A stretch of 64,000 bases of DNA from Flavobacterium sp. (GTDB lineage: Bacteria > Bacteroidota > Bacteroidia > Flavobacteriales > Flavobacteriaceae): NCBI GenBank assembly GCA_021740105.1, contig JAIPAM010000001.1, positions 260,239 to 324,238 of the forward strand, given 5' to 3'. Both the position numbers and the translations under genes were made by a program. The notes below the pieces were generated by a model. That model worked only from the letters and a program-made list of their open reading frames with translations, had not been told where the DNA came from and made no database searches. Positions 52,565 to 61,195 of this stretch are shown piece by piece. How positions within the stretch are numbered: the first letter of the stretch is position 1; each line of letters begins with the position of its first letter.

Positions 52565-53908
52565 ATGAAGTGGGAAGAATTATTATCGCTAAAAAGACAA
52601 GGAGACAATTTTAAGCGTTTACGCAAAGAACAAGACGACACCCGTCTAGGATTTGAAGTCGATTACGACCGAATTATTTTTTCATCGGCATTTCGAAGTT
52701 TACAAGATAAAACGCAAGTAATCCCAATGTCTAAAACAGATTTTGTTCACACAAGGTTAACCCATAGCCTAGAAGTTTCGGTAGTTGGACGTTCCATAGG
52801 TAGACTTGTAGGAAAGAAAATAATAGAAAAATATCCCTATTTAAATGAAATTCATGGTTTTGAAATGAATGATTTTGGAGCAATTGTAGCCGCCGCTTCT
52901 CTTGCACACGACATTGGAAATCCTCCTTTTGGTCATTCAGGAGAAAAAGCAATTGGCGAGTATTTTTCAATTGGAAACGGACAAAAATACAAAGCTAAAT
53001 TAACTGATAAACAATGGCAAGACTTAATTGATTTTGAAGGAAATGCCAATGGCTTTTCTGTTTTAACTAGCTCAAGACCAGGAAATGATGGTGGTTTAAG
53101 AATTTCCTACGCTACCTTAGGTGCTTTTATGAAATACCCAAAAGAAAGTTTGCCTAAAAAACCAACCTCAGCAATTGCCGATAAAAAATATGGGTTTTTC
53201 CAATCGGATGTGGCATTTTTTAAAGAAGTTGCGGCTGAACTAGGTATGATACCAAACAAGTCGGGAAAAGATGTCGGTTTTGAAAGACACCCTTTAGCTT
53301 ATTTGGTAGAAGCTGCAGATGATATTTGCTACACCATAATTGATTTTGAAGATGGTATCAATCTAGGTTTAGTTTCTGAAGATTATGCTTTGGAATACCT
53401 AATTAATTTGGTGAAAGACAGTATTGACAGTAATAAATACAACACTTTAACTTCTAAAGAAGATCGAATTAGTTATTTGCGAGCCATTGCAATTGGTAGT
53501 TTAATAAATGATGCCGTTAATGTATTTATTGAAAATGAGGAAGCCATTCTAAATGGAAAATTTCCATATGCGCTAACGGATAAAAGTAAATACAAAGCTC
53601 AAATGGATGATATTATCAAATTGAGTGTGAAAAAGATTTATAGAAGCCGTGAAGTAATTGAAAAAGAACTTACTGGTTATCAAATAATTAATACGCTTTT
53701 AGATAAATTTACTACCGCTTTCAATAATAATTATGAAGGCAAAGCATCTAATTTTGATAGCCTCGTTTTACAATTACTTCCAGAAAAATTCAGAGTTGAA
53801 AAAGACAATTTATACGACAGATTACTTCATATTTGTCACTTTATTTCTCTGCTAACTGACGGAAATGCCTATATCTTATTTAATACAATTAATGCGTCAA
53901 AAAGTTAA
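52565..53908 (+). CDS. dgt: Deoxyguanosinetriphosphate triphosphohydrolase
   Basis: 447 residues from ATG at 52565 (MKWEELLSLKRQGDNFKRL); a TTG 36 nt upstream is in frame but less likely. HD-domain metal site: first His in FVHTRLTHSLEV, His115-Asp116 in LAHDIGNPPFGHSGE, then a distal Asp in EAADDICYTIIDFEDG. Hydrolyses dGTP (and other dNTPs) to nucleoside and triphosphate, limiting dNTP pools. Confidence 0.94.
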   Translation: MKWEELLSLKRQGDNFKRLRKEQDDTRLGFEVDYDRIIFSSAFRSLQDKTQVIPMSKTDFVHTRLTHSLEVSVVGRSIGRLVGKKIIEKYPYLNEIHGFEMNDFGAIVAAASLAHDIGNPPFGHSGEKAIGEYFSIGNGQKYKAKLTDKQWQDLIDFEGNANGFSVLTSSRPGNDGGLRISYATLGAFMKYPKESLPKKPTSAIADKKYGFFQSDVAFFKEVAAELGMIPNKSGKDVGFERHPLAYLVEAADDICYTIIDFEDGINLGLVSEDYALEYLINLVKDSIDSNKYNTLTSKEDRISYLRAIAIGSLINDAVNVFIENEEAILNGKFPYALTDKSKYKAQMDDIIKLSVKKIYRSREVIEKELTGYQIINTLLDKFTTAFNNNYEGKASNFDSLVLQLLPEKFRVEKDNLYDRLLHICHFISLLTDGNAYILFNTINASKS

Positions 53909-53933
53909 ATATTAATCTATTACAATTCAATTA

Positions 53934-53965
53934 TTTGAAAAAATAAATGATATCCCTTATCTTTA
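53934..53965 (+). promoter_or_regulatory. Promoter of the second T9SS gene
   Basis: TTTG (53934-53937) and TATCTTTA (53958-53965), 20 nt apart. Shares the block AATTATTTGAAAAA with the promoter at 39534-39562. Confidence 0.6.
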
Positions 53966-53991
53966 CAATCTAAAAAATTCAAATTCCCATT

Positions 53992-56900
53992 ATGAAAAAT
54001 AAACTACTAGTTTCAATTCTATCACTTTTGTTTGTCGCGTCAGGTTTTTCTCAATCAGAAAAAAAAGTTACGGAAATAAATGCTTCAATTAAAAAAAACA
54101 AAAAAGAGAAGCCTAGCAAAAAAATAGTTGAATTAAGAAAAAAATTGGCCTATTATCAAGACCATAGTCCCTTTTTAAAAACAAAAAACGCAACACAACC
54201 AAACGACAGACCTAATGGTGTTCCTCCAAACAAATATTATGAAAATGAATGGGAATTAACAATGAATCCATTGTTAGGGAGGCCTACCCCAGAAAATTTA
54301 GAAATAATTAGAAAAGAATTATTAGAAGAAAGACAACGTCTGCTTGCTTCTGGAAGAGTTCCTGGAGATGCGGTAGATAATAGCTGGGTTGAAAGAGGAC
54401 CAACCAATGTTGGAGGACGTACCCGAGCAATTATGTTTGATCCAAACGATCCAACTCGTGAAACAGTTTTTGCTGGTGGTGTAAGTGGTGGTTTGTGGAA
54501 AAATACCGCGATTTCAAATGCAGGATCTATTTGGACTAGAGTCAACATTGCAGATAATTTAAATGTTTCTTGCCTAGCTTTCGATCCTAACAATACCAAT
54601 GTTTTTTATGTTGGAACTGGAGAATCTTACACCGCTGGAGACGTGGGTGGAAATGGAGTGTGGAAATCTATTAACAGAGGAGTAACTTGGACTAGGGTTC
54701 TTGGAGGAGTTTCAGGCGCTACCACTTTTGAGTCAGCAAGTAATGTAACGGTTAACAGTCCGTCTGGTGCGGCAGGAAATTATCCTTGTTTCCCCAATTT
54801 ATCTTTTGGTCCAACGATCACAGCGCCATTAACATCAAATATCGTTTTAGTATCCGACGGTTCAGCTACTCCAACCATTGGATGTGTTGGATTTACAAAT
54901 GCAGCTGCCGTTAATGGAAAAATAGCGTTAATTAGAAGGGGGTCATGTACCTTTGCGGTTAAAGTATTAAATGCCCAAACTGCAGGTGCTATTGCCGTAA
55001 TTATTATGAATAATGTTCCTGGACCACCAGCGGCAATTGGTGGTACCGATACTTCTATTACCATCCCATCGGTAATGATTTCTCAAGCTGATGGCGATCG
55101 TTTAGAAGCTGCTTTAGCTTCTGGTGCTGTCAATGTAACTTTAAATCCAAGTACTAATGGATCGATAACCGGTAGTTTAGTCCCTGGAATTCAGCATATA
55201 AATAAAATTGTAGTTAGAAATAATGGTGGCGTTTCCGAGGTGTTAGTAGCTGCAGCCGATTCTTATTATGGAGCAGCGAATTCAACTACTTATATGGGTT
55301 CTGATACTTTTGGTCTTTATAAGTCTATCAACGAAGGTTCTACTTGGGCATCATTAAATATGCCGCTTACGTCAAATCAAAATAAATATTGTCCTAATGA
55401 TATTGAAATTAGTGCTGATAATAAAATATGGGTTTCTACCAAAAATAGCTTTGCTTTTTCTGAAGGTGGTGGGAAAGTTTTTTGTTCATCAGATGGAGGT
55501 GCAACATTTATTGAAAAATATACTGTAACTGGAAATGGCGGTGGCGAAAGGGTTGAAATTGAGACTTCCGCAACAAACCCAAACCTTATTTATGTGTTAG
55601 CGCAATTGAACCAAGCAACTTCAACTGATGGAGTTGAGGTACAAATAATTAAAACAACCGACGCCTTTTCATCATCAACCATTATGCCTTTGCCTGTTGG
55701 AAATGAAACAAGAGAAACAACCTATGGCTTTACAGGAGGTCAAGCGTGGTATAACTTAATGATTGAATGTGATCCTAGTAATGACCAAATGGTATATATT
55801 GGCGGAATCGATTTGTACAGATCAAACGACGGAGGAAATTCATGGACCACAATTTCAAATTGGACCACCAATGTTCACTCGGATCAACATGGAATGACAT
55901 TCAAACCAGGAAATTCGAATATCGCTGTTTTTGGAAATGATGGTGGTGTTTATTATAGTGGAAGTTTATCTACCGCAACCATTAGCTCTGGAATTGATTC
56001 TAGAAATAATGGGTTTAATGTCACTCAGTTTTATACCGTTGGTGTAGGTCCAACTAGTATTGGCAGCGGAGATTATTTTGTTGCTGGTGCGCAAGATAAT
56101 GGTTCACAGTATTTTGGTGGGGTTTCTACAGGTGAAAATGCAAGTATAGAAGTTCAAGGTGGAGATGGTGCTGCTTCAATGTTTGATCAAGGAACAGATA
56201 ATTATTACATTACCAACTATGTCTACAACCAAAGAATTAATTACAGAACAACCGCTGGGGCAACTAGAGTAATTAATACCGAATCTACTTCCAACGGTGC
56301 ATTTATTTCTCCGATGGCATTAGATACCAATAGAGATATATTATTTTCCGACTATACTGTGCCCGGAGCAACACCGGTTTATGGAATCAGAAGATATACT
56401 AATTTAAAATCTGGAACCGTTGGTAAAACAACATTAACAAATACCACTTTAATTACAAGTTCACCAACTGCATTAACGGTATCTAAATATTCTACTGCTG
56501 CTACCACTTTGTTAGTAGGTTTTAGAAACGGGAAAGTCTTAATTTCGGCCAATGCAAATGCTTCAACCGTTACTTGGACTGACATAACTGGGCCAAGTTT
56601 TGTAGGAAGTGTTTCAGATGTTGAGTTTGGCCAATCAGAAAATGATATTTTTGTAACTTTCCATAATTATAATGTGGTTAGCATATGGTATAGCGCCGAT
56701 CGTGGATTAACTTGGCAAAATAAAGAAGGTAACTTACCAGACTTGCCTGTTAAATGCATTTTACAAAACCCATTAAAACTTAATGAAGTAATTGTTGGAA
56801 CTGATCTTGGTGTATGGTACACCACTACATTCAATACCGCTTCTCCAGTGTGGTTCCAATCGTTCAACGGAATGAGTAATGTAAAAGTTACCGATATGGA

Positions 56901-57243
56901 TTTAAGAAATGACAATGCGGTTTATGCTTCAACTTATGGAAGAGGCGTTTTCTCTGGATTATTTACTTCAGGTACTTTGGCAAATGAAGATTTTTCAAAT
57001 AAAAAAGGGATGGTAATTTCTCCAAATCCTTCCAATGGTTTGTTTACTATAAACAGCATTCAATACGCTGGAAAAGTATCTATTCAAGTGGTTGATTTGA
57101 ACGGAAGAGAAGTTTATGCTGCTAAAAACGAATGGTTTAATTCAGAAAAAACTATTGATTTAAAAGCAGTGGAATCTGGAATTTATGTACTTAGAATATC
57201 CGGAGAGGACTTAAACTACTCCCAAAAAATAATCAAAAACTAG
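53992..57243 (+). CDS. T9SS-secreted propeller protein with PA domain
   Basis: 1083 residues with signal peptide (MKNKLLVSILSLLFVASGFSQ). Order: Lys/Arg-rich propeptide-like region to about 125; first propeller blades (WVERGPTNVGGRTRAIMFDPND, VWKSINRGVTWTRV); a PA (protease-associated) insertion at about 250-385 (LIRRGSCTFAVKVLNAQTAGAIAVIIMNN); more blades (YKSINEGSTWASL, FCSSDGGATFIEKY, YRSNDGGNSWTTI, YSADRGLTWQNKE); a C-terminal type A sorting domain (NPSNGLFTINSIQ, GIYVLRISGEDLNYSQKIIKN). Secreted; no protease catalytic residues seen. The PA insertion inside a propeller is characteristic of this large Bacteroidota family of VPS10-like proteins. Confidence 0.9.
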   Translation: MKNKLLVSILSLLFVASGFSQSEKKVTEINASIKKNKKEKPSKKIVELRKKLAYYQDHSPFLKTKNATQPNDRPNGVPPNKYYENEWELTMNPLLGRPTPENLEIIRKELLEERQRLLASGRVPGDAVDNSWVERGPTNVGGRTRAIMFDPNDPTRETVFAGGVSGGLWKNTAISNAGSIWTRVNIADNLNVSCLAFDPNNTNVFYVGTGESYTAGDVGGNGVWKSINRGVTWTRVLGGVSGATTFESASNVTVNSPSGAAGNYPCFPNLSFGPTITAPLTSNIVLVSDGSATPTIGCVGFTNAAAVNGKIALIRRGSCTFAVKVLNAQTAGAIAVIIMNNVPGPPAAIGGTDTSITIPSVMISQADGDRLEAALASGAVNVTLNPSTNGSITGSLVPGIQHINKIVVRNNGGVSEVLVAAADSYYGAANSTTYMGSDTFGLYKSINEGSTWASLNMPLTSNQNKYCPNDIEISADNKIWVSTKNSFAFSEGGGKVFCSSDGGATFIEKYTVTGNGGGERVEIETSATNPNLIYVLAQLNQATSTDGVEVQIIKTTDAFSSSTIMPLPVGNETRETTYGFTGGQAWYNLMIECDPSNDQMVYIGGIDLYRSNDGGNSWTTISNWTTNVHSDQHGMTFKPGNSNIAVFGNDGGVYYSGSLSTATISSGIDSRNNGFNVTQFYTVGVGPTSIGSGDYFVAGAQDNGSQYFGGVSTGENASIEVQGGDGAASMFDQGTDNYYITNYVYNQRINYRTTAGATRVINTESTSNGAFISPMALDTNRDILFSDYTVPGATPVYGIRRYTNLKSGTVGKTTLTNTTLITSSPTALTVSKYSTAATTLLVGFRNGKVLISANANASTVTWTDITGPSFVGSVSDVEFGQSENDIFVTFHNYNVVSIWYSADRGLTWQNKEGNLPDLPVKCILQNPLKLNEVIVGTDLGVWYTTTFNTASPVWFQSFNGMSNVKVTDMDLRNDNAVYASTYGRGVFSGLFTSGTLANEDFSNKKGMVISPNPSNGLFTINSIQYAGKVSIQVVDLNGREVYAAKNEWFNSEKTIDLKAVESGIYVLRISGEDLNYSQKIIKN

Positions 57244-57265
57244 ATTTAAAAGAATCTGTTGAAAA

Positions 57266-57296
57266 TCCAATCATGAAAATGGTTGGACTTTTTTTA
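57266..57296 (+). terminator. Terminator after the second T9SS gene
   Basis: TCCAATCAT / ATGGTTGGA (9 bp, one T-G), GAAA loop, T run. It touches the end of the convergent dxs gene. Confidence 0.75.
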
Positions 57297-59057
57297 TGAT
57301 AAAATGGAGATTAAACTATCCGCATCTATTTTACAATAGTGGTGTAATTCTTCAATTGTGCCTTGTTCGATAAATTCATCTGGAATCCCAAGATTAAGAA
57401 TTGGTTTTGAATACTTATTTTGAGATGCAAATTCTAAAATAGCGCTTCCAAAACCGCCTTTAATTACTCCGTCTTCAATAGTAATGATTTTTTCAAATTC
57501 ATTGAAAATAGTATGCAATGCATTTTCGTCTAATGGTTTTACAAATGCAAAATCAAAATGAGCAATTGTTTCTGGATTGTTCATTTTGGCTAAAGCCAAT
57601 GTAACCGAATTTCCTATTGGCCCATTTGATAATACAGCAGTAGTTGTTCCTTCTTTTAAATAATTGGCTTTGCCTATTTCTAATTTTTTAAAGGGTTTTT
57701 GCCAATTTACAGTTTCTCCTCTACCTCTTGGATAGCGAATTGCAATGGGGTGATTCAAACCCAATTGTGCGGTGTATAAAATATTTCTAAGCGCTACTTC
57801 ATTCATTGGCGAATACACCATCATGTTGGGAATGCATCGCAAATAGGCCAAATCAAAAACGCCATGATGTGTGGCGCCATCTTCTCCAACTAAACCGGCT
57901 CTGTCCAAACAGAAAATTACAGGAAGATTTTGCAAAGCGACGTCATGAATAACTTGGTCGTAAGCACGTTGTAAAAAGGTTGAGTAAATATTACAAAAAA
58001 CAATCATTCCTTGAGTAGCCATTCCAGCTGCTAATGTTACCGCATGTTGCTCAGCAATTCCAACATCGAAAGCGCGTTTTGGAAACTCCTCCATCATGAA
58101 TTTTAAGGAACTTCCTGAGGGCATTGCTGGTGTAATTCCAATTATTTTTTCATTTGCTTTCGCCAAATCTAGTACCGTTAATCCAAAAACATCTTGGTAT
58201 TTGGGAGGTAAATGCTGCTCCGATTTTGGAATAATATCTCCCGTAATTTTATCAAATTTGCCTGGTGCGTGGTATTGCACTTGGTTGTCTTCAGCTTGCT
58301 TAAGCCCTTTCCCTTTAGTGGTTATAATATGTAAGAATTTTGGGCCTTTTATTTTCTGTAATCGTTTTAATTCTTTTAAAACTGCAAATAGATCGTTGCC
58401 ATCAATTGGCCCAGAATAATCAAAATTCAAGGACTTGATCATGTTGTTTTCTCTTGGATTTTTTCCTTCTTTAACTGCGGTCAAATAGTTTTTTAGAGCG
58501 CCAACACTCGGATCAATTCCAATAGCATTATCGTTTAAAATCACCAATAAATTGGCATCAGTAACTCCGGCATGATTTAATCCTTCAAATGCCATTCCGG
58601 AGGCAATTGAAGCGTCTCCAATTACTGCTATATGTTGTTTGTTGAATTCGCCATTTAAATTGGAAGCAATTGCCATTCCTAATGCAGCTGATATTGAAGT
58701 TGAAGAATGACCTACGCCAAAAGTATCGTAATTACTTTCACTGCGTTTTGGAAATCCAGAAATTCCGTTCAGTTGTCGGTTGGTAGGAAAATTATCCCGT
58801 CTACCGGTAAGAATTTTGTGGCCGTAAGCTTGGTGCCCCACATCCCAAACCAATAAATCATTTGGGGTATCAAAGATATAATGTAAGGCGATAGTCAATT
58901 CTATAACGCCTAAGCTAGCACCTAAATGCCCTTCTTTTACTGCTACAATATCAATAATAAAATCGCGCAACTCTTGAGCCAATTGAGGAAGTTGTCCTTC
59001 GTCAAGCAGCCGTAAATCGGATGGGGAATTGATATTTGAAAGTAAATTATTCGACAT
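57294..59057 (-). CDS. dxs: 1-deoxy-D-xylulose-5-phosphate synthase
   Basis: 587 residues (a little shorter than the usual 620). First step of the MEP isoprenoid pathway. TPP motif GDASIASGMAFEGLNHAG...LNDN, catalytic Glu in VGIAEQHAV, His in HQAYGHKIL, and the second TPP-facing stretch VGEDGATHHGVFDLAY. With the polyprenyl synthetase at 7457-8431 it feeds isoprenoid synthesis, though not linked in the same operon. Confidence 0.96.
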   Translation of the reverse strand: MSNNLLSNINSPSDLRLLDEGQLPQLAQELRDFIIDIVAVKEGHLGASLGVIELTIALHYIFDTPNDLLVWDVGHQAYGHKILTGRRDNFPTNRQLNGISGFPKRSESNYDTFGVGHSSTSISAALGMAIASNLNGEFNKQHIAVIGDASIASGMAFEGLNHAGVTDANLLVILNDNAIGIDPSVGALKNYLTAVKEGKNPRENNMIKSLNFDYSGPIDGNDLFAVLKELKRLQKIKGPKFLHIITTKGKGLKQAEDNQVQYHAPGKFDKITGDIIPKSEQHLPPKYQDVFGLTVLDLAKANEKIIGITPAMPSGSSLKFMMEEFPKRAFDVGIAEQHAVTLAAGMATQGMIVFCNIYSTFLQRAYDQVIHDVALQNLPVIFCLDRAGLVGEDGATHHGVFDLAYLRCIPNMMVYSPMNEVALRNILYTAQLGLNHPIAIRYPRGRGETVNWQKPFKKLEIGKANYLKEGTTTAVLSNGPIGNSVTLALAKMNNPETIAHFDFAFVKPLDENALHTIFNEFEKIITIEDGVIKGGFGSAILEFASQNKYSKPILNLGIPDEFIEQGTIEELHHYCKIDADSLISILS

Positions 59058-59061
59058 AATG

Positions 59062-59069
59062 CAAATGTA
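59062..59069 (-). promoter_or_regulatory. -7 element abutting the dxs start codon
   Basis: TACATTTG on the minus strand ends 4 nt before the dxs ATG. A TTG lies about 21 nt further upstream. Transcription would begin at or near the start codon. Confidence 0.45.
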
Positions 59070-59181
59070 CGATTTGAAATTGTATTTTTACAATCGATAA
59101 AAAGTTGTTTCAAAAAGATTCACAAAAATAAAACGAAGATTCACAAAGTGCTAATGGTTTTGTGATTGAGTGCTTACTATT

Positions 59182-59625
59182 ATGGAAAATCCTTTCAGTG
59201 ACGAATATTTTATGAAAAAAGCTTTGCAGGAAGCAGAATTGGCTTTTGAAAAAGGCGAAATTCCTGTGGGCGCTTTGATTGTAGTTGATAATAAAATCAT
59301 TGCAAGAACCCATAATCTCACCGAACTCTTGAATGATGTAACCGCTCATGCAGAAATGCAGGCCATTACTTCGGCAGCAAATTTCCTTGGTGGAAAATAC
59401 CTAACGGGTTGTACTTTGTATGTTACCTTAGAACCTTGTCAAATGTGTGCTGGAGCATTGTATTGGAGTCAGATTTCGAAAATTGTTTTTGGCGCAAGCG
59501 ATGAAAATCGAGGTTTTGAGAAAATGGGAACACAATTGCATCCCAAAACAACAGTTGTTCGAGGCGTTTTAGCGGAGGAAGCTAGCGCATTGATGAAGTC
59601 CTTTTTTGCTGATAAAAGAAAATAA
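59182..59625 (+). CDS. tadA: tRNA adenosine deaminase (TadA-type nucleoside deaminase)
   Basis: 147 residues from ATG at 59182 (MENPFSDEYFMKKALQEA); a GTG at 59170 is in frame but adds nothing family-like. Cytidine-deaminase fold: His56-Ala-Glu58 (HAEMQAI) and Cys86, Cys89 (PCQMCAGA) as zinc ligands, proton-shuttle Glu58. Usual role is A34-to-I34 editing of tRNA-Arg. Distinction from guanine deaminase rests on overall resemblance. Confidence 0.92.
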   Translation: MENPFSDEYFMKKALQEAELAFEKGEIPVGALIVVDNKIIARTHNLTELLNDVTAHAEMQAITSAANFLGGKYLTGCTLYVTLEPCQMCAGALYWSQISKIVFGASDENRGFEKMGTQLHPKTTVVRGVLAEEASALMKSFFADKRK

Positions 59626-59644
59626 TCTTAAATTCGAGATTCAC

Positions 59645-59713
59645 TAGCCCGGATGGAAGGGAAAATCCCGAGCTTTTTTGCGAGGATTTGGAATGAGAGC
59701 CGGAAATAGCTCG
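59645..59713 (+). repeat. Interspersed structured repeat, copy B
   Basis: Begins TAGCCCGGATGG and ends GCCGGAAATAGCTCG; about 85-90% like copy A by eye. Lies after tadA and before a terminator. Confidence 0.75.
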
Positions 59714-59728
59714 AAAAAATTATAAATA

Positions 59729-59760
59729 AAAACCGCTACTCTTTCGAATAGCGGTTTTTT
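59729..59760. terminator. Terminator between tadA and the phosphatase-family gene
   Basis: AAAAACCGCTA / TAGCGGTTTTTT, stem of 10-11 bp, T run at the right and A run at the left, so it can serve both convergent genes. Confidence 0.8.
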
Positions 59761-59771
59761 AATTTAATTCA

Positions 59772-60881
59772 TTATTTTTCCTCTTTGATCAAATAAATAT
59801 AGACCGGAAAGTGATCGCTAAATCCTATTTCATTTATGGTATGCCGTAGTGGATATCCTTTGTACTGACCGGTGGTTTGAATCATAAACGGTTTGTTGTA
59901 AATTCCTGCTTTCCAATATCTGAAGGAGGAATAGTCTTTTTTAATTAATGTTTCGGATACCATTATTTGGTCAAAAATATCTCCTGCGTCTCTATAAAAA
60001 AGAGAGGCATTTCCTTCTTTTGCCATTTGCTCAAACGGGTTGTAAACTCCAAATGGTTTCACTTCTTCCTTTTTCAATTTGGCACCAATGCCTTCTTTTA
60101 CGCTTTTATTATACGTCCCATCATTTAAATCACCCATAGTAATTATTTTAGCATTTGGGTTTATTTTATAGATTGAATCCATAATTTTTCTATTCAATCT
60201 TCCAGCGGCTTCTCTAAAAGGGCTGCTCTTTTTTTCACCACCGGATCTAGAGGGCCAGTGATTTACAATGATATTAACCTCATCACCGTCTAACATTCCG
60301 GTTACTAATAGAACATCTCTTGTGTAAACTCGATTGTCAATTGCAACTTCATTTTTGTCGCTATCGGCTTTGTCTTCCGCGGTTTCACCTGAGTTTTTCT
60401 CAACAATTTTAGAATCGTTTCTGTAAATTAACAAGGGAATGTTTACGGAGCTTGTAGGTTTAAAGTGCTTTTTTTGGTATAAAAGTGCCACATCAATTCC
60501 CCGTTTATCAGGAGATTCATAATGTACAATTCCGTAATTGTTTATGGCCAATTTTGGTTGTTTTACTAAGTCCTCCAAAACCCCTCTATTTTCAATTTCT
60601 GAACCGCCAATAAGTGTTGGAGAATTTGGATTTTCTCCCGTACCAATCTCAGAAAGTACTCTTGCTAAATTTTCTAATTTTTTACTGTATTTTTCAGATG
60701 TCCAATTTTGCGCTCCATTGGGCAACCATTCTTCATCAAAATTTGGGTTATTAATGGTGTCAAATAAATTTTCTAGATTATAGAATGCGACCGTATGAAC
60801 TGAAAATTTCTTTTGCTGTGCATTGGTGCAAATGATCGTAAAAAACAGAAAAAGTAGCGTGATTTTATTTCTTAAGTTCAT
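59772..60881 (-). CDS. Endonuclease/exonuclease/phosphatase family protein
   Basis: 369 residues with a signal peptide (MNLRNKITLLFLFFTIICTNAQ). Fold motifs of the DNase I/APE-like superfamily: VAFYNLENLFDT, GGSEIENRGVLEDL, NHWPSRSGG, MGDLNDGTYN and the final GFSDHFPVYIYL. Catalytic residues of the superfamily (Asn, Glu, His, Asp-Asn pairs) are present. As an exported protein it could be a nuclease, phosphatase or lipid-directed enzyme; which is not determined. Confidence 0.88.
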   Translation of the reverse strand: MNLRNKITLLFLFFTIICTNAQQKKFSVHTVAFYNLENLFDTINNPNFDEEWLPNGAQNWTSEKYSKKLENLARVLSEIGTGENPNSPTLIGGSEIENRGVLEDLVKQPKLAINNYGIVHYESPDKRGIDVALLYQKKHFKPTSSVNIPLLIYRNDSKIVEKNSGETAEDKADSDKNEVAIDNRVYTRDVLLVTGMLDGDEVNIIVNHWPSRSGGEKKSSPFREAAGRLNRKIMDSIYKINPNAKIITMGDLNDGTYNKSVKEGIGAKLKKEEVKPFGVYNPFEQMAKEGNASLFYRDAGDIFDQIMVSETLIKKDYSSFRYWKAGIYNKPFMIQTTGQYKGYPLRHTINEIGFSDHFPVYIYLIKEEK

Positions 60882-60926
60882 AGAATTTTAGTTTTATTTA
60901 TCTTCAGCTTAAATACAGTAGGGCTA

Positions 60927-60958
60927 CAAATGTAAAATATTATTGCAGATTAATGCAA
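60927..60958 (-). promoter_or_regulatory. Promoter of the endonuclease/phosphatase gene
   Basis: TTG (60956-60958) and TACATTTG (60927-60934) on the minus strand, 21 nt apart, ending 45 nt before the start. Confidence 0.55.
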
Positions 60959-61116
60959 TTGTCGCATTAAGAAATTAATAATTGATTTTTATTTATTTTA
61001 TCTAATATTGTAATGATTATCAATAAAATACCATATTTGCTCCATTTTTTAAATACGCTGCGAAATTTAATGTAAATAAATTAACAATTTTAACATCTCA
61101 AATAGGAAAATTGAAT

Positions 61117-61143
61117 TTTGTAACTTAAATTCTTGTAAATTTG
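61117..61143 (+). promoter_or_regulatory. Probable promoter of the TonB-dependent receptor gene
   Basis: TAAATTTG at 61136-61143; TTTG at 61117-61120 (15-nt spacing) or TTG at 61111-61113 (22-nt spacing). About 50-nt leader. Confidence 0.5.
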
Positions 61144-61195
61144 TAAGCCCTATTTTTAAATAAATTAAAAAGCGGGGTTAATTTAATAATACTAC

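Larger units (their letters stand above)
60882..61195. other. Divergent promoter region
   Basis: 314 bp with a promoter for each flanking gene (60927-60958 minus and 61117-61143 plus). AT-rich, no gene or repeat seen. Confidence 0.6.
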
